Source: Limanda limanda
Lineage: Eukaryota > Chordata > Actinopteri > Pleuronectiformes > Pleuronectidae
Length of the DNA: 64,000 bases
Assembly: GCF_963576545.1 (NCBI RefSeq)
Contig: NC_083645.1
Span: 1,116,001 to 1,180,000 of the forward strand
Direction: 5' to 3'
Each line of letters starts with the position of its first letter. Positions within the stretch are counted from its first letter, which is position 1. Shown piece after piece: positions 31,312-46,300 of the stretch. Made by a program: the position numbers and the translations under genes. Below the pieces are notes generated by a model. That model had not been told where the DNA came from and did not search any database. It saw only the letters and a list, made by a program, of their open reading frames with translations.

Positions 31312-34300
31312 CTGTAAGTCAAAGCTCGTGGGGATGTCAGCATTTTCACATTTTACAGTGCTTACAAAAGTTTATACAAAACTTAAAATGATTAGAAAGA
31401 ATGTGTTCTCTATATATTCAATTTGACATGAAATTTGATTAGTTCTATCAAGGAATATTGTCTTATTTCTGTATTGTATTCACTGCATGTATGTGCGCTT
31501 CTCTGTCACACACACTCAATAACTGATCCCCAGGCAGGGATCAAACCAGAGGATTTAAAAAGAAGAAACAAGCCCAGCATAAACCAGTTCATCCTTTATT
31601 ATTGCATTCTTGTTGCATATTATATCCCTCTTATTATTGATCTTGCTTCCTGTCCTTCTACTAACTGTCAGAAGGGCAAAAATGATGCATTTTTGAATAA
31701 AAATGTTGTTGTATGGCTGCAGCCATGGCCTTTACATGGGCTTGCAGGGCTTTTTGAGGTATGGTATGAGGCATGTCCAGCTTTCATGCATGATATATAT
31801 CAAGTTCTTGCAATCTACCAATATGATTGTAGGACTGGTGTCCCCTTCTATCCTGCTGATAGAAGGGAACACTTTTGTCCTGTGGTTTTCCAGTGATAAT
31901 TGAAGTGAAGACCGAGTATTATTATGAATGTCCATGTGGACTGCAACCTTTCCCCCACCTTGTGTTAGAGCTCAGAACAATGAATACCCTGCCTGATGGC
32001 TTTACCCTGGTAAAGCAAACTTCTGCCATAATATACCCATGCACAGTATTCTGCCATTACGCCACCAATATTATACATTGTTTTGTTGCACCTGCCTTAA
32101 CGCTGCTGCTGGTCTCTGATCTGCAGTCCCAAACAATCCAAGCCTTCCCAGCTTCCCAGCCACTCACCTCCCTGATGGATAACATTTCTGTGGACTTGCA
32201 TGCTGCCCTGACTTGCCTTAATGCACTCCGGTACGTAAATAGTCTTCCTGTAGGATCTAGCAGCTGAGGAGAGTGAGCTGAAGGAGAGGACAGCAGGCTC
32301 CGGCACTCCTGTGCTGGACCTGGATACTGCAACACCATGGGTGGGCATCCAGATGGCAACTGATAATCCAGGCATTTGGAGTGGAACCAGGCGTGGTGTA
32401 TAGTTCCACACCAAACTAGCCATTTAATCTTCGTCTGAATATGACTGTCCGTCTAATTTCAGCACTGACCAACTCCATTTGCATTTGATGAGTTGATCCG
32501 ATAAGTTTCATGAGGCTACAGTAGCAAGCTGTGGTTGGCTGCATGTACGTAACTCAGAAAGTAGCTCTGACCGGCTAATTAACCTCTCTCTAGAGCTCCA
32601 GAGAGAAGCAAGTAAGAGATGTAATACGATTTTGAGCTGGTTTTTGGTGGAAATAAATCTTCTTATCTATATCAAAACTTCAAATAAAACATACCTTTAA
32701 ATGTGTTGTGTGTTCATTTTTAAACACTTTGATCAACAGAAGTCTTTGTTTAAAACTTTTATAGCTATTGATGAATATGATAGACTGCTAAGTTACACCC
32801 AGCTGCTCAATTTAGGCAGCAGCATCTGGAGGAGCCCAAGGCCCATGCTAGGATCTTGTGTGCAAATAGTTATTTTACTGATAATAATATTCTGTTCTAT
32901 CATTCCATTGAAATACTGCCTCTGATGCCTGCTTGCTTTATGCAGTTTATATTTTTTGACTGGTTTTAACTTATCATCATCTAGTGAGACAGCTGCAGAA
33001 GCCGTAAACAAGGCAGTTATCCAGTTTTCCTTCAGGGTGCAGAAATTAATTATAGTTATGTTAGTATCCCCTTTGTGCTGATTTGAAAATTATTTAGTTA
33101 ATTAGTTGTGAAAGAATTCCAGTCAGTATTATATACAGTCTTTGACAATAATTTAAGATAGAATGTAAAAAATATTCAGCCTGACCAACAGAGTGAGCCT
33201 CCTCTGATTAGCTTCAACTTTCATTCAGTTTGCACAGCTAGTCTTAGTCACTATCTTTTATTAACAGTCTTGTAACTTTTTCTTTGATCTACTACTATTA
33301 TAACTTATTGGTGGAGGACTTCAAAACCGCAGAGACATCTTTAATTATTGTTAAAGATAACTGGGCTAAAGAGTATACAGAACATTTATAATTTGGTTAC
33401 AGGAATGAAAAGTCCTTCACTCCACCTTCATGCTAACTTCTTACAAATTATTTTGCGACAGATCATATTATATGTAATTATTCAAATTCTGATAACAGAG
33501 AGAGAGAACCAAAAACAAGCTCAGTTCATAGCTTGTGACACCAGAAAAGAGAGCAGTCAAAAAAAGCTGTGGAGACCAAGTTGATCAAATAAGGGCTCTT
33601 ATGCATATTATTAGCTGTAACAGAGGCAATAGTATGGAGCTACAAACATGCCAAAACCTGACAAACAAACAAAACATGTATTTACTAATTTCCTACCATT
33701 CACTTATGCATTTTATTTAGCAAACACAAAATGCACCTGTCAAACAAATATACTACATATTTCTAATAAATGAAACAAATAGCCTTCCGCATTTCATACA
33801 AGTACAAAATATATATCCCATTAAGACAAAAACAGATATTCGACAAGTATGACACAAAATATATGAAGTGACTTTTGTCATGATTTTTCCACTGTGTCAT
33901 GATGAGGATTTTCTCACAGATGTACTGAGTAATTCAACTTACAGGCAACAACAGCAGGTTGTGTCATACTTGTAAAATATATCTTTTTTCATTTGGAGTG
34001 AATACATTTATTTATATACGTAGGACAATTTTTTTTACTGGGATTTATTTGTTTATACATGGGGGAGGCAATTTGTTTCTGAAGCATAATTTATTAGAAA
34101 TATGTAGTGTATTTGTAGTTTGTTAATGGTGTTTTGTATTTGCAAACCACACTGATTTTTGCAAGTGAATGGTACGGAATTTGGATGTTTTTATTCAAGA
34201 TTTTGCATGAATTTAGCTCCAAACAGTGTAATTAAATTTCGACACCTAAAGGAAATGTCTACTTGTGCCTTGACTTGAAAAACAAATCTGTTTTTGACAT

Positions 34301-37300
34301 ATATGATTTGACCACATCTAAATACCAGTGTGTAGAAAGTTCACAAAGGCAGGATGAAACACCTGCTGTTGTACTGATGAAAAGTGTATGATGAATCTTT
34401 TCTGAAAACTTGTATTATTTCTAACGCAGAAAAATGAACATGAAAAGAAAAAGAAAAAGTCCTGTGAAGAAAAAATAAAGCCACTTTTATATACCACCTG
34501 GGCCATTTACCACCTGAAGTGGGTTAGATTGCCAGAACACTGGTTTTGGAAAACTACGAAAATTGTTGGATGCAGTCACATCAGTTTGTCGTGACATGGG
34601 TCATGAGTGTGCACTGTTATATGATGGATAACTTGTTTTTGGTAGAATTATGCTTCTCTAGACTGAATCTTGGTGAATGCACATAGTCAAATATGTTCAC
34701 AGGATAATTTTTTCATGATTTTAGTTGCTACGTTTATTTTCCTTTCACTTTTCGACCCCGCCGCCTGATGGAAATTTGTTGGAGGTGTGATGCTTGTGTA
34801 ACAAGAGGCCTTTGTTATTTTAATACGCAAAATAATTTATTTTTTATTTTTTTGTTGATGTGTTCAGCTCCTTGCAATCTTTACTGCACTTGTGTCCATC
34901 CTGGGAGAGGGATCCCTCTCATGTGGCTCTCTCTGAGGTTTCTATGTTTTTACCCTGTTAAAATATTTTTTTGGTAGTTTTTTCTGTACTCTTGTTTAGG
35001 GTTAAGGACAGAGGATGGCGCACCTTGTTAAGCCATAAAATAAAATAAAATAAAAATAAAATAAATTGTGAATATGGGCTGATTGATTGATTCATTGATT
35101 TGATGCATACATGAAATTGTTTGAGTATCTCTGCAAATAGTAAAATAAAGGAACGCAACATGACAGCCCACCTTGCTACACATTCTCTGCAGAAATGTAA
35201 CGTTTAAAACAAATAGCACTCATCTCTGCCTCTGAATGTGACGTTTTTTTGTTCCACTGCTGGAGAGGATGCTTAGATTTTTGAAGTGAAACCTTTCAAA
35301 TTCTGGAAAAATCACTTTAGAGAAACAAGCAAAAGCTCCTCGGAAGAAACAAGCAGCTGAGTGACAGACAGATCAGTAGATGTCGAGCAGGTGAGTAAAA
35401 GAAGAAAATGTGGGATGGAGGGATTGAGGAAAGGATAAGAGGAACAAAGTAAGGAGAGTAGAGGGGGGTTTTGGGTGGAAGAGAAAGAGGTGGGAGACAT
35501 ATGGGCATGAATAAATTCATACTAATGAAGCTTGACTGATGTACTGCTTCCAACCAGCACCTCATCTAATCCATTCAGTGGGAGAGAGACACAGACGGAC
35601 ACAGAGCGTGATAGAGAGATAGAGAGATGAGGAGGAGGGCAACTGAGGAGGAGAGAGTTGGAATCCCCTCTTGTCTGGAGGCCAAGATTATCTCGGGCAC
35701 TGAGGCATGCTCGGAGCCAAGGAGCCACAGCCATACCAGTGTGGCCAAGGTTACAGTAGCCAGCAGGTCCACAATTGGATTGGGCACTATTTAATTGTCA
35801 GTGTTGGACAAGGGCAGCTTATACAGCTAGCATATGTTGACCGCACTTTTCTGCATCTCTGTGTGTCTGTCAGTGTCTGTACGTTACTGAGTTGGAAGAC
35901 TCACATGATCTAACAGGACAGAATTCAAAACTCTTCAGGGCCAAGACGTGTTTGTGTGCTACGGACGTGTGAAGCCTGATTGGTCGGGAGAGACGGAATT
36001 AAAGACGCAGTCTGGACAGTTTGAACATTTATTTGATCACTGTTTGGTTCTGACCCTAATCCCCATATGAATGATACTGAAACAGACACACACAAATAGA
36101 TCAATCTGAGCAAAAACTCAAAACAACCATATAACTACCAAAGTAGGACAGACAAACAATTCCCAAAACTTACACGATAAAATATTGTTCTTGTCCAATA
36201 ACATTGGAGTTGAGGAATTTAAAGTGCAATGCGCTCCTTGTAAGGATGGATCATGATTTTCAAATTCTTGAATAGTCTTTGAATAATAAAAAACAAATAG
36301 TAATTATTTTTCTATTAATAGTGCCAGTTAATAAGTAATATATTACTCCCTCTATAAGGTGATGGTAATGTAAATAAAAAGCGGTTTGCCAACTGCCAAT
36401 AAAAAGCAAAAGAAAAGAAGAACACAGATATTTGTGGATGAATTGATCATTGCTGTGGATCATTTGGATAATTCCAATGTTATGCGTCCATCAACCATGA
36501 AATGTAATTTATCCAATACTTTGGTTTATGATCCAAAATTATGTTTAGTGGTATTATATTTTACACCCATTACATTGGACATCTGTGTTAAGCATTGATC
36601 CTGTTGGATCACACACTCTGCGTAGAGTCTTTTGAAGGTTTGCCAAAGTGCTTTGATAACAGCCACGCAGCTGCTCTTCTGATCTTAAAAACACACCATT
36701 TTGTTCAAGTGTTGAGAGGTTTGACCTCCTCGGCATGGCAACTGTCAGTGATAGCCTATGTGACCAATAAAAAGTATAACTGAATGCATAACTGAAAATA
36801 AATACATCTATTTAAGTACACTCACAGCTTCCCTTAGAGCATTCTCCATATTCCAGTTTGCATACATAATAATGATGAGTGTTGTGTAAAATGCATGCAT
36901 TGGTGCATTATCTCTTGAATTATACAGCAGTGGTTACAACAGCTCCATATCCATCTGCTATTACTATAAACAATATATAGAGGGCTTCCTGTAATTTCTT
37001 CACAGTAAAAGCCCTCCAGTTTCCTTGAAACAGTGAATTGATATTACACACTCATTCCCTATTAATATTGATATACTAAAATCTTCAAGTCAGTTATTTT
37101 ATAGCAATATATCTAAGGCCTTTAATAAATCCTGGAAAGTAAACTAATCTTAATATTGTGTTTCAGTATGTTAATTAATGAATGTAATAAATAATAAATA
37201 AAATTGCTCCTTAAAGCATTGAATAGAGTACATTTTATTTTTATATTTGATACCAATAGAATCTGAACTTTACAAACCACATCTGCATTGATTCTGTGTT

Positions 37301-40300
37301 GCTGAATTCCTTCTTTGAGACTTATTCTGTGTATCTTAATATTGTACGGTCTAATTGGCATCTTTTAGCTACAATCGCAACTTGGCTTTAGAGACTGCAA
37401 TGTTGGACTGTCTGTAGGTCAACCGCTGGGATCCAGACTGAACTATTCCAACATCTATTGGATAGATGTCAGATAGAGACATTCATGATCCCCAGATATT
37501 TTTAAATGGTAAAACGATTTATCTGAAAAATAATTAGCAATTGCAACCCTTTTCTTATTGCAAAGGGTCCGATGGTGGTGCGGTCACTGATGTACTTGCA
37601 GAACCTTTGCAACTTTCACCAAGATATAGTGGTGATGTTTGTGATTGAAGTGTACTCACGACGTTGTTGTGTTCAGGCAGGTGGTTGTTGCTCAGCAGCT
37701 CGTCCTCCTGATCAAATGGGGAGGGCCTGGGAGGAGGAGGGGGGGTGATGTCTGCCGGCATGGAGCCAGGGCTCCCCATCCAACTGATAGAATTACCTGC
37801 AGAGACACAGCATCGTCACTGCCAATGTGTGTGTGTGTGTGTGTTCAGCTGGACTGCTGTGAAGCTGGGTGGGCGTGAACCTTCATATCTATTTGGCAGC
37901 TTTATTGTTCGAGCTGTCTGCAGTTTGATGAATCACAGAGCTTTATGGGAAGTGCATTGATGCATCGATCAAGACTTTAGTGTTTGGACATAGCAGGCTC
38001 AGTGTTTATTGACAGCTTGATTGACAGATGCTGTGACTGAGTGGCAGCCAGAGGTCTTTAGCCTCTAGCGTTTCACGTCACACCTCTTGAGCCCTGTAGA
38101 AGCCTCCTGCTACAGACAGACTGTAAGGCCCTGTTCATACCTGGTAGTTTTAATACGCCACCTGGCATTAGAATACATCTCCAAATGTGTCTTGAGTGAT
38201 TACTTTTGATCTGACTGGCTCTAAAGACGTACATCATTTTAGATTGCAAAGACCAAATGGAATTTATTTTTTTAATCACAAGGAAGTAGAAGAAATGGAA
38301 AAAACTGACTTCTTCTTAACTTTTCCAGGCAAATATACCCAAAATGTTTAGCACCCTTGTACTGGAACTCTTTGGGCTTTCACCAAATTTTAAATGTTGT
38401 TTAGGCAAAGCAAGCCTTTTTTAAATTTGAGAATGCAAATGAGTAAATTCATCGGTTGAGTAGGTGGTCTTTCAATGTGCTCCAGACACGGTAAAGTCTT
38501 TTTTTTCTCAATTATTCCCTTTGAGCTGTTCTTCAAAGTATCATTAACGGTGACGCATTCATTCTGATTTCATAATTCTACAGTATTCATAAGAACAATA
38601 ACTTCGAAAAAAATAGTTTACTTGACTTCAAATGGGACTGTCAATGGATTCAACAATCCCCCTAATTCTTAATCTAAATTGCTTTTTAAGATTTAAGAGA
38701 TAAATGGCATGTGGAGGATCATGAGACAGTAATGCATTCCATCATTAAAAAACAAGAACAATATATTGTTGTGGATATCTGATCGACAGAATTCCCCAAA
38801 GACTGTTTAATATGGTTTACTGTACACTGAGGTTTGGCAACAACGGCAGTGGGAGGGGTTAAAAGCAGATGTTTTGATTAGATCAGGTAGTTCTCTGTAG
38901 CCGGTGAAAGTGATGTGAATTATCGCACATCGAGAGGTGCAGTAAGCAAGAAAGTTCCTCACTATTAGAATATTTTTCATATACAAATTTGAAGCACAAA
39001 ATAAAATGAGGGGTTTTAGAAAGAATGGGAAATGTTAAAGTATCGTACCAAGAGCTTAAAATTATATCGTACATCTGGTGTACAGGGCTGGAGTGAGGGT
39101 GTGGTAAGCAGGACATGGTCAGCCTCTTAGTGCAGGTTTTGGTTCAAGTGTCTGTACAGGTGTAATGACACAGAATCCAAGAACAATACTATGATGAAAA
39201 CACTGCAGGGAGGATGCACATTCACTTTACTCTAAGAAGCAGTCCGATTAAATCAATTACAACGTATTAATATTTAAATTTAGAGGCTTGGTGGAGCATT
39301 GTAGCACAGTGGTTAGCAGTGTTTAGCAGATTGTATTGTGGTTATAATATTCTGTTGTCTCTTACCTTACTATCTAAAGTGCCTTGAGGTAATGTATGGT
39401 AAGATATATATAAACCACTATACTAAATATAATGTAAATAAATTAAATAGCACTGTTGCCTCACAACAGCATGTTTGGGGTTTGACCTCCCAGTTCAGCC
39501 ACAGGATCCCCCATTGAAATGCAATGTTAGAAGAGTTTTAAGGGTCCCCCTACCAACGGGAGGTGTGATTCTGATTTTTATCAATGTCGCAAATACAAGT
39601 CACATGTGAGCCACCCCTTCAACAGTAGCAGACATGAACATTGTTGACGAGCTGAAAGGAAAAACGTCAGAAGCCAAAGAACCATGTCAACTGGAAGGTG
39701 TATGGATACCCAGGGAGAACTTGACTATACTAGAGCAGTTCAGATCCATCTCACTTCTTAGCAAAGAGGGAAATATGCTTTTCAGTATAAAACGGTCCCT
39801 GGGGCTCAATTAAAATGTGCATCAATCATCTCTGGTTATCTTTCTTCTCTGGAAAAATTAGGAAAATAGACTTCTTTTTTTCAAAGTGTTTTTATGAGCT
39901 TTTATGGCATTTATTTGATAGGAAGGAGAGAGAGTTTAGTGGTGAAAGGCGGGCAGAGGGAATGGGGGACGACATGCAGCAAAGGGCCGCAGGCTGGAAA
40001 CGAACCTCATGGGGGCAGCAGCTCTACCAGGGGGGCTTATTATTTCTACATTTACATCTCTTCAACTTGGTGCAAGGGGCAGTGACATCTCTCTCTCACT
40101 ATACAGCACACAGATGTTGCACTAAGTGAGAATGGCAGAGGTGAACTCTTTATTATAATAACACTTTATTAAAGATGTTGCTGACAATGTTCATTGCCTC
40201 AATTGGAGTACAACTTTTGCATGCAAGAACAGAAACAAGAGCAGCATCTAGTCCATCACATTCAGAGACAGTTATAAAATGCCCAGCTTCATTTTGTTCA

Positions 40301-43300
40301 TCTGTCATTGCTCCACACGTACGTTTGCTAGCAGCTGGAGGCCATATACAGAGCAACAAATTAAGTCAAACTTATTATAAACATATGAGTTATATTCAGT
40401 GTAATTATTATCTAATTGATTGTTGTGGGCTCCTTCACAACTATCATATTAAAATTCACAGTTTCAGATCACTGAGAGCAACGGCACATTTTACTGATTT
40501 ATGGGCAGGCAAACTACCCCACAGTAAAAGTCTGTAATAGTGATTTGTCGAAAACCTTGCTTTTTTCTTATCTTTTTAAAAGATTTTCAACAATCACATT
40601 TAAGTCTCTTTATTCAAGGTAATATTAATGCACTTTCATACTCAAATGTAATTTTATATACAAGAAAATAAGCCTCTTAGCTCATTCGTGGAAACGGATC
40701 GGTCAAGCCTGATAACTCCAGGGCCATGGTATTGAAGAGACAGAAAGCAGTTTCGGTTAATTCAAGATGGCATCACAATCAAATCCATCACTGTGAAACC
40801 AGTTCAGAGTCTCTGCAAGATGTTTGATTGTAGCCTGAGGGGTGCAGCAGCAATCCAGGCAACCACCATAGAGCTTGAGATTGGCCTCACCACAATGGAC
40901 TGGCTTACCAGGTAATTTTAAGCCTTGGATTTACCTATCTAGCTTCTGCTGGTGTATGAGGTAATCGTGTTGACAGTGGAGACACTGCAGAGGAATAGCA
41001 GAAGATACCTCAGCAAATGGTTGGATCTGCCGTGCAGAACTCTTTGGGAGAAACAATCTTCATCTCCATCTCCCACTCAACACTCTCTATGAAGGGTTCT
41101 GAGTTTCTCACACACTGGGACTCCAGGGACCAGAACTTTCACATTTTGGTGAGAACAGGCATTATGGTGCAAACCGGCAAGAAAAACTTTTTACAACAGG
41201 CTCCTCTTTTGGATCTTGTAGTTTCTTGGGAGGACTGTACCAAAAGGATGGAAGGTGCAGAACTGCCAACTATGCAAGTTCTAAACTTACTGGTACTGCA
41301 AAGAAGAAAGTCATCAAGTCCAACTGTGGACGAGGCTCCAGATGTCTTTGTATTAGCTGCAGTGAACCAAGGACCAATGTTCCTGAGACCATGGGCGTCG
41401 CCTTGCTTGGGCAATTCAGGGCTTCAGCCCTAAATAATTTTCAGTCGCCACTTTCACTGGTACATCACTTTGCTACTGAACATGAACCAGTGGTGAATGC
41501 ACATGTGGGACGTGGAAAATTTTGCCTCTAATTTTAGATTCCGTGTTATCAGATTAGAATGTCCACACTGTCTGTGCGAGCAGCATAGCTCAGTCGCAGC
41601 TCTGTTGTTGTTGTTGTGAATGTGTCCGAGCAGAGAATCTCCAGCCGCGCTGTTTAAATGTGAAAAAAAAACGGCCGGGCAGAGTTTAACTGATATCACT
41701 GGGACTGCAAAAGCAGAAAGCCATCAAGATCAACACGGAAGCAGATAAATTAGTCTTCAGATGGCTTTGTGTCAGTGGTGATTTGTGGGTCCAAGTTACT
41801 TGGCTACAAGCCAGGATCTGATCAACCCTAGCTGGGTGAGTGTATGATGTTGAAAGACCTCAAACATCCAATAACCTCACCAATGAAGATTTGTCTCAAT
41901 GCACTGTAGGATATGTCTTTGAATCAATCAACCTACTAACCATTTTAGATTAAAGTGAACTTGTAATCATCAAGTACCAAAGTGAAATACTTGCTTGGCG
42001 AGGCACTCCTAACAGTTCTGCAGCCACTCAGCCACACACAAAGTTGGCTGTGATGCACTAACCATCATTTGAATTTTCTGCAACTTGAATCACAGCAAAC
42101 CTCCTTACAATTTGGACCATATGGGATAGTCTGTCTTGTGGAGACCTGGCCATCTGGCCATAATGAATGGCCCTTTGTCAAAGTGACTTGGATCATAACA
42201 CCTGTCCATTTCTCCCAGTCAACCCATTGACCTCAAGAACCAACCATTCACTTAATGTTTAGTATTTACCAGACCATAAAATGGCAATGTTATTTGCTCA
42301 ATCTTTAGGAGTCATATTTTTTGCTAATTATTAAGAAGCCTGAGAAATGGCAAGATTTGCCTTGTGTCCTTTTCAGGTGATACGGAAAATCTAGATATAG
42401 TGTACTGAGGCAGTTGACAGATTTTTTCAGTTGGTTAAACAAAAAATATTATTAACTGTCTGAAATTTGATCAAATCATGTCATAAGATACTCTGCTGAG
42501 ACAGAATTTGAAACAGTATATGAAACATGTGTATAGACTTTAGACAGACTCACGTAGGCAGGTGTTTTGGGTGAACATATGCTGCAGTCTCAGACAGTCC
42601 TGCCACTGGTTACCACTGCCTTCACAGTTGCACCACAGTGACACGTCAGCAGAGCTGTTACTGATGTAGTTGGGTGTCATGATGGTACCTGTAAGTGATA
42701 AGGGGCAAAATTTGTCAAAGGACCTACCTTTTCATTTCAACAATTCTTTATCATAGTAAATCCATAATATAAATAAAGCAGCTGGAGACAAATGATGCCA
42801 TGGTCGAATAGGCTACCAGCCTTGAACGGCTTCTCCACTGCTTTTAACTTTGAGCAATTTGGGCACAAATCAGAAAAGGTTTCTGTAATTTTGGTTTTAC
42901 CTCCAGCAAAGCTTATCTGCAGAAAAAACATGATTTTGACTTCACTGAAGGTGCTGAAACAACATTTTTAAACTTAAACATGGAGTTTTCTGCTGATGCA
43001 TTCTTGATGCAATTATAGAATCATACAGCTCATATTTTGAAAATTAGCTTTTACCACTTTAACTTAAAATAATTCAAACATTTTGAGAAATACATTTTGT
43101 GCTTGGTTTCAAAGGTCAAATACGAAATGGAAAGGCTTATTTCCTAGATTTAAGCAATACTTTAAATCTGCCAGATTTAGTAACTGTAGTCCCTGAATTT
43201 AAGAAACTTTAAGATTGGAACTACACTGTTTTTTACATAATTTATAAACATGCAGAACAATAATATCATGAAAGTTAAATGTTTTTTAGACACAAGACTG

Positions 43301-46300
43301 GATTTTTCTACTGTAAAGGCCAAACCTGTCTCCAGGAATACACATGTATTCATAAATCAACAAATTATGGTTTTCAATAAATATTAATTAACAAGTTTTG
43401 TGTCCTGATCATTTCCCTTCAGATGCTGTCTAGTACAGGCACTTTCCCTAATCACAAGCCCAATTTTGAGTACCTTAGTAAAAAACATTTCTAAGGTTTA
43501 ATAATGCTTTGGCTGCTACAAGTGCATATTGTACTAAATCTATTATCAATTCACATTACTAAACAATTCTGTTGAATTTATCAAAGATGTTAGCCAGTCA
43601 GCATTATGTTTCATCCAACATTTTTTTTGCAAATGTAAATCGGTAGAATAAAGAATTTGTAGAAGAAATGGTTGAACTGTTTCAATTCATATTACAATGG
43701 TATACAACCAGTAGAGTTGAATTCTGTAGTGGAAAATAGAAAACTGCTCCCGATGTGTATTTTTTCAGTGCACTGCTTACCCATTGTTTGTTTATCTCTC
43801 GCAGGATACCCTGGTGTAAATGTGTGGATTGTGCAGGTTGTACCTTTAAAAAGCTGTGAGTCTAATGGAAAAGTCATCCATCATTGTCAGTATCCACAAA
43901 TCTTGTCAGCTGTCATGGGTCTTCATTTTCTATCTTGCTGCTTCTCCTCCACTTCTGCTCTGTCTGATCAGCCCTTTCGCAGACTTGCAAACCATTACTC
44001 TCCCATTCTGTTCTATCTTTCCTCCTATCCACTCACTGCATTCTGTGCAGCCACTTTTATGTTGAGATTGCATATTATCAAATCTTTTTTAAGTTAAAGA
44101 GTCTATGTCTTGTCATCTCTCTTCATTGCAGTCACTCCCTTCAGGCTTGCCAGTGTGTCTTAAAAACATATATCATAGGCAAACTGAAACCAGTCTTCCA
44201 TGCAGCATTTGGTTCAGTTATTCTGGGCCACAGTTCAATGGACATTTAAATAATTTGCTTCAATCATTAATCAAAAATCTATATTTGTGAAAACTTAAAA
44301 TGGTCTTTATAAGTCACTTAAAAGCTTATCTGTTATATAATCAAACTTTTAAAATTGCTTGTTTGCTAACACGACAGTAGCTGTTGTAGATGCATCAATT
44401 ATACAACCAAGAAGTTAATTATTTAGCTACGTAGTGCAGTAGCTACTATCAGAGATGGAATTAATATTGATGTTTGGTAGTTTGATAATTAAATGATGAG
44501 TATGAAGAGAGGGAAACCTTGGTGGTCATTATTTCAACAGGTTCTATATAGTGAAGATATTAATTTCTTTTGTTACACTCAAATCACAAATGGCTCACAC
44601 TGGGAGTACCCTTAACTTTGGATCTTGCTTAACTTAACTTGAACTATTTTTTCTTACAGGATTTTTAAACTTTTCTTACGTGAAAAAAATCCATACATAA
44701 ACTTTGGATATGGTATGTTTTTCAGTTTTTTTCTATATAATCCATTGTTCAACTTCCCAAAGCAGTTTCTGGGATATCACTGCACTCAGCAGCATGCCAA
44801 AACATTATCTTTTGGAAATGATTATTCTATAGGTAAAATGCAGCCCTCTACTTTATGTAGTTCAACTACGAATCCGCCCCCACCCCCCCTGCATTGCGTA
44901 CCGATGAGTCCAGCATATGCTCGGAGGCAGAGGCCTGCTGAGTCTTTTAGACAGCCGCTGGCTGTCAGAGGAGATGGCTGGCAGTTATTAAGGAAATCAG
45001 CCAGTCTGGACCTGGCGACAACACAAACAGCAACTCAACATCAAACACAAGAAATGGGCAGGACATTTGAGTGTATGTTTGGGTGTGTTTGCGTTCATGT
45101 AAATTTAGGTACAGTGGTTTTCAGTCCCATGCTTTTAGGTACAGTGGAAGCAATAGCACATTTTAATGTATGTTGTTTTCTCTGTGTCAATATCACTTTT
45201 TTCACTTTATATTTTTGCTTTGGCCCCACTGTTCCCATGGCCTTTTTCCTTTATAGGACTGTAGTGCACATTTCAGGATAATAAGTTGCTATGTTTTATG
45301 TGCTTTTTATATACAGTATATACAGTATATATATGTGATCAGTTCTGCAGTACATTTGAGTTGTCATTAAGACCTTTCAAATATTACAAGTTACCGATAA
45401 TATAAGCCCCAAGTTTAACGTCTCACCTGCAGAGGTCATCCCGGCGACAGAAACTCTGCTGATGGAGGCAGTTAAGTTGCAGTCCCTCCATCTCCTGGTA
45501 GGAGCAGGAGGGTACAATGGTTTTCCTTCTCCTCTCCCCACACAGGGTGTTAGTGCAGGGGCAGAAAAGGACACCCAGGCTGTACTCCTCAGGCACCCTC
45601 TCCAGGAAGCGCCGGAGGGCCCGGTGGCACTTGTGCTGGTTGCACCGGTTGGACCCAGGTACTCGCTTGGTGCAGGCCAGGACATACTCTGATCGCAGGG
45701 AGCCACATTTCTCGTACAAACCACAGTCCTGTGCCGCCTTCAGGCACTGGTTCTCACCATCCAGTTGCATGAAAGATGAGGCTGAGCGATGAGGAAAAGT
45801 TAAAATAGCAAAAACAAAAATATTACAAAACCCACAATAACTGTTCCTGCATAAGTAAAAAATAATCAAATCATGTAATCATAATGCAGATCACATGAAT
45901 GACTGTTTGTATGTGTGTGCAAATATCCCAGAGTGTTTTTTACCTGCCACTAAGGAGGCCATGCGAGTGTCCTTTAGTGTGTCATCGTAGGGAGATAGTT
46001 CCAGCTCATCCTCCCCTGGAGAAAAGGAACACATTACACAGTTAACAATTACAATGTGAACCACAGTTGCATGAGAGGAACAAATCTATGACAAACACAG
46101 AGGTAAAGACAGCAAAGGGAAATAAAAGAAACATCAACAAAGCTCCTCATGACCTCCATGCAAAGCACTGTACGGAGGTCATCAGTGTAATTTGGAGTGA
46201 GACCAATAGATTAGAAATCATGAATAAAACCAAAGCATTGACACATTTTAAAAGGAATGACATGCTGTTATGCGATCATGCATATTAAAGCAGGGACGGT

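Noticed and set aside
31435..32423. Several overlapping ORFs on both strands in the last gfra3 intron
   Set aside because: Some have mixed composition, but I recognise no motif and the frames on the two strands compete. Possibly an unidentified repeat, but not supportable.
39291..39515. Possible tRNA gene
   Set aside because: The gtagcacagtggttagcagtg word resembles tRNA-derived SINE sequence, but no cloverleaf with all four arms can be formed.
44715..45281. 188-codon plus-strand ORF
   Set aside because: It lies opposite the 110-bp gfra3 exon (45011-44902), whose minus-strand reading is conserved. No domain or splice support on the plus strand.
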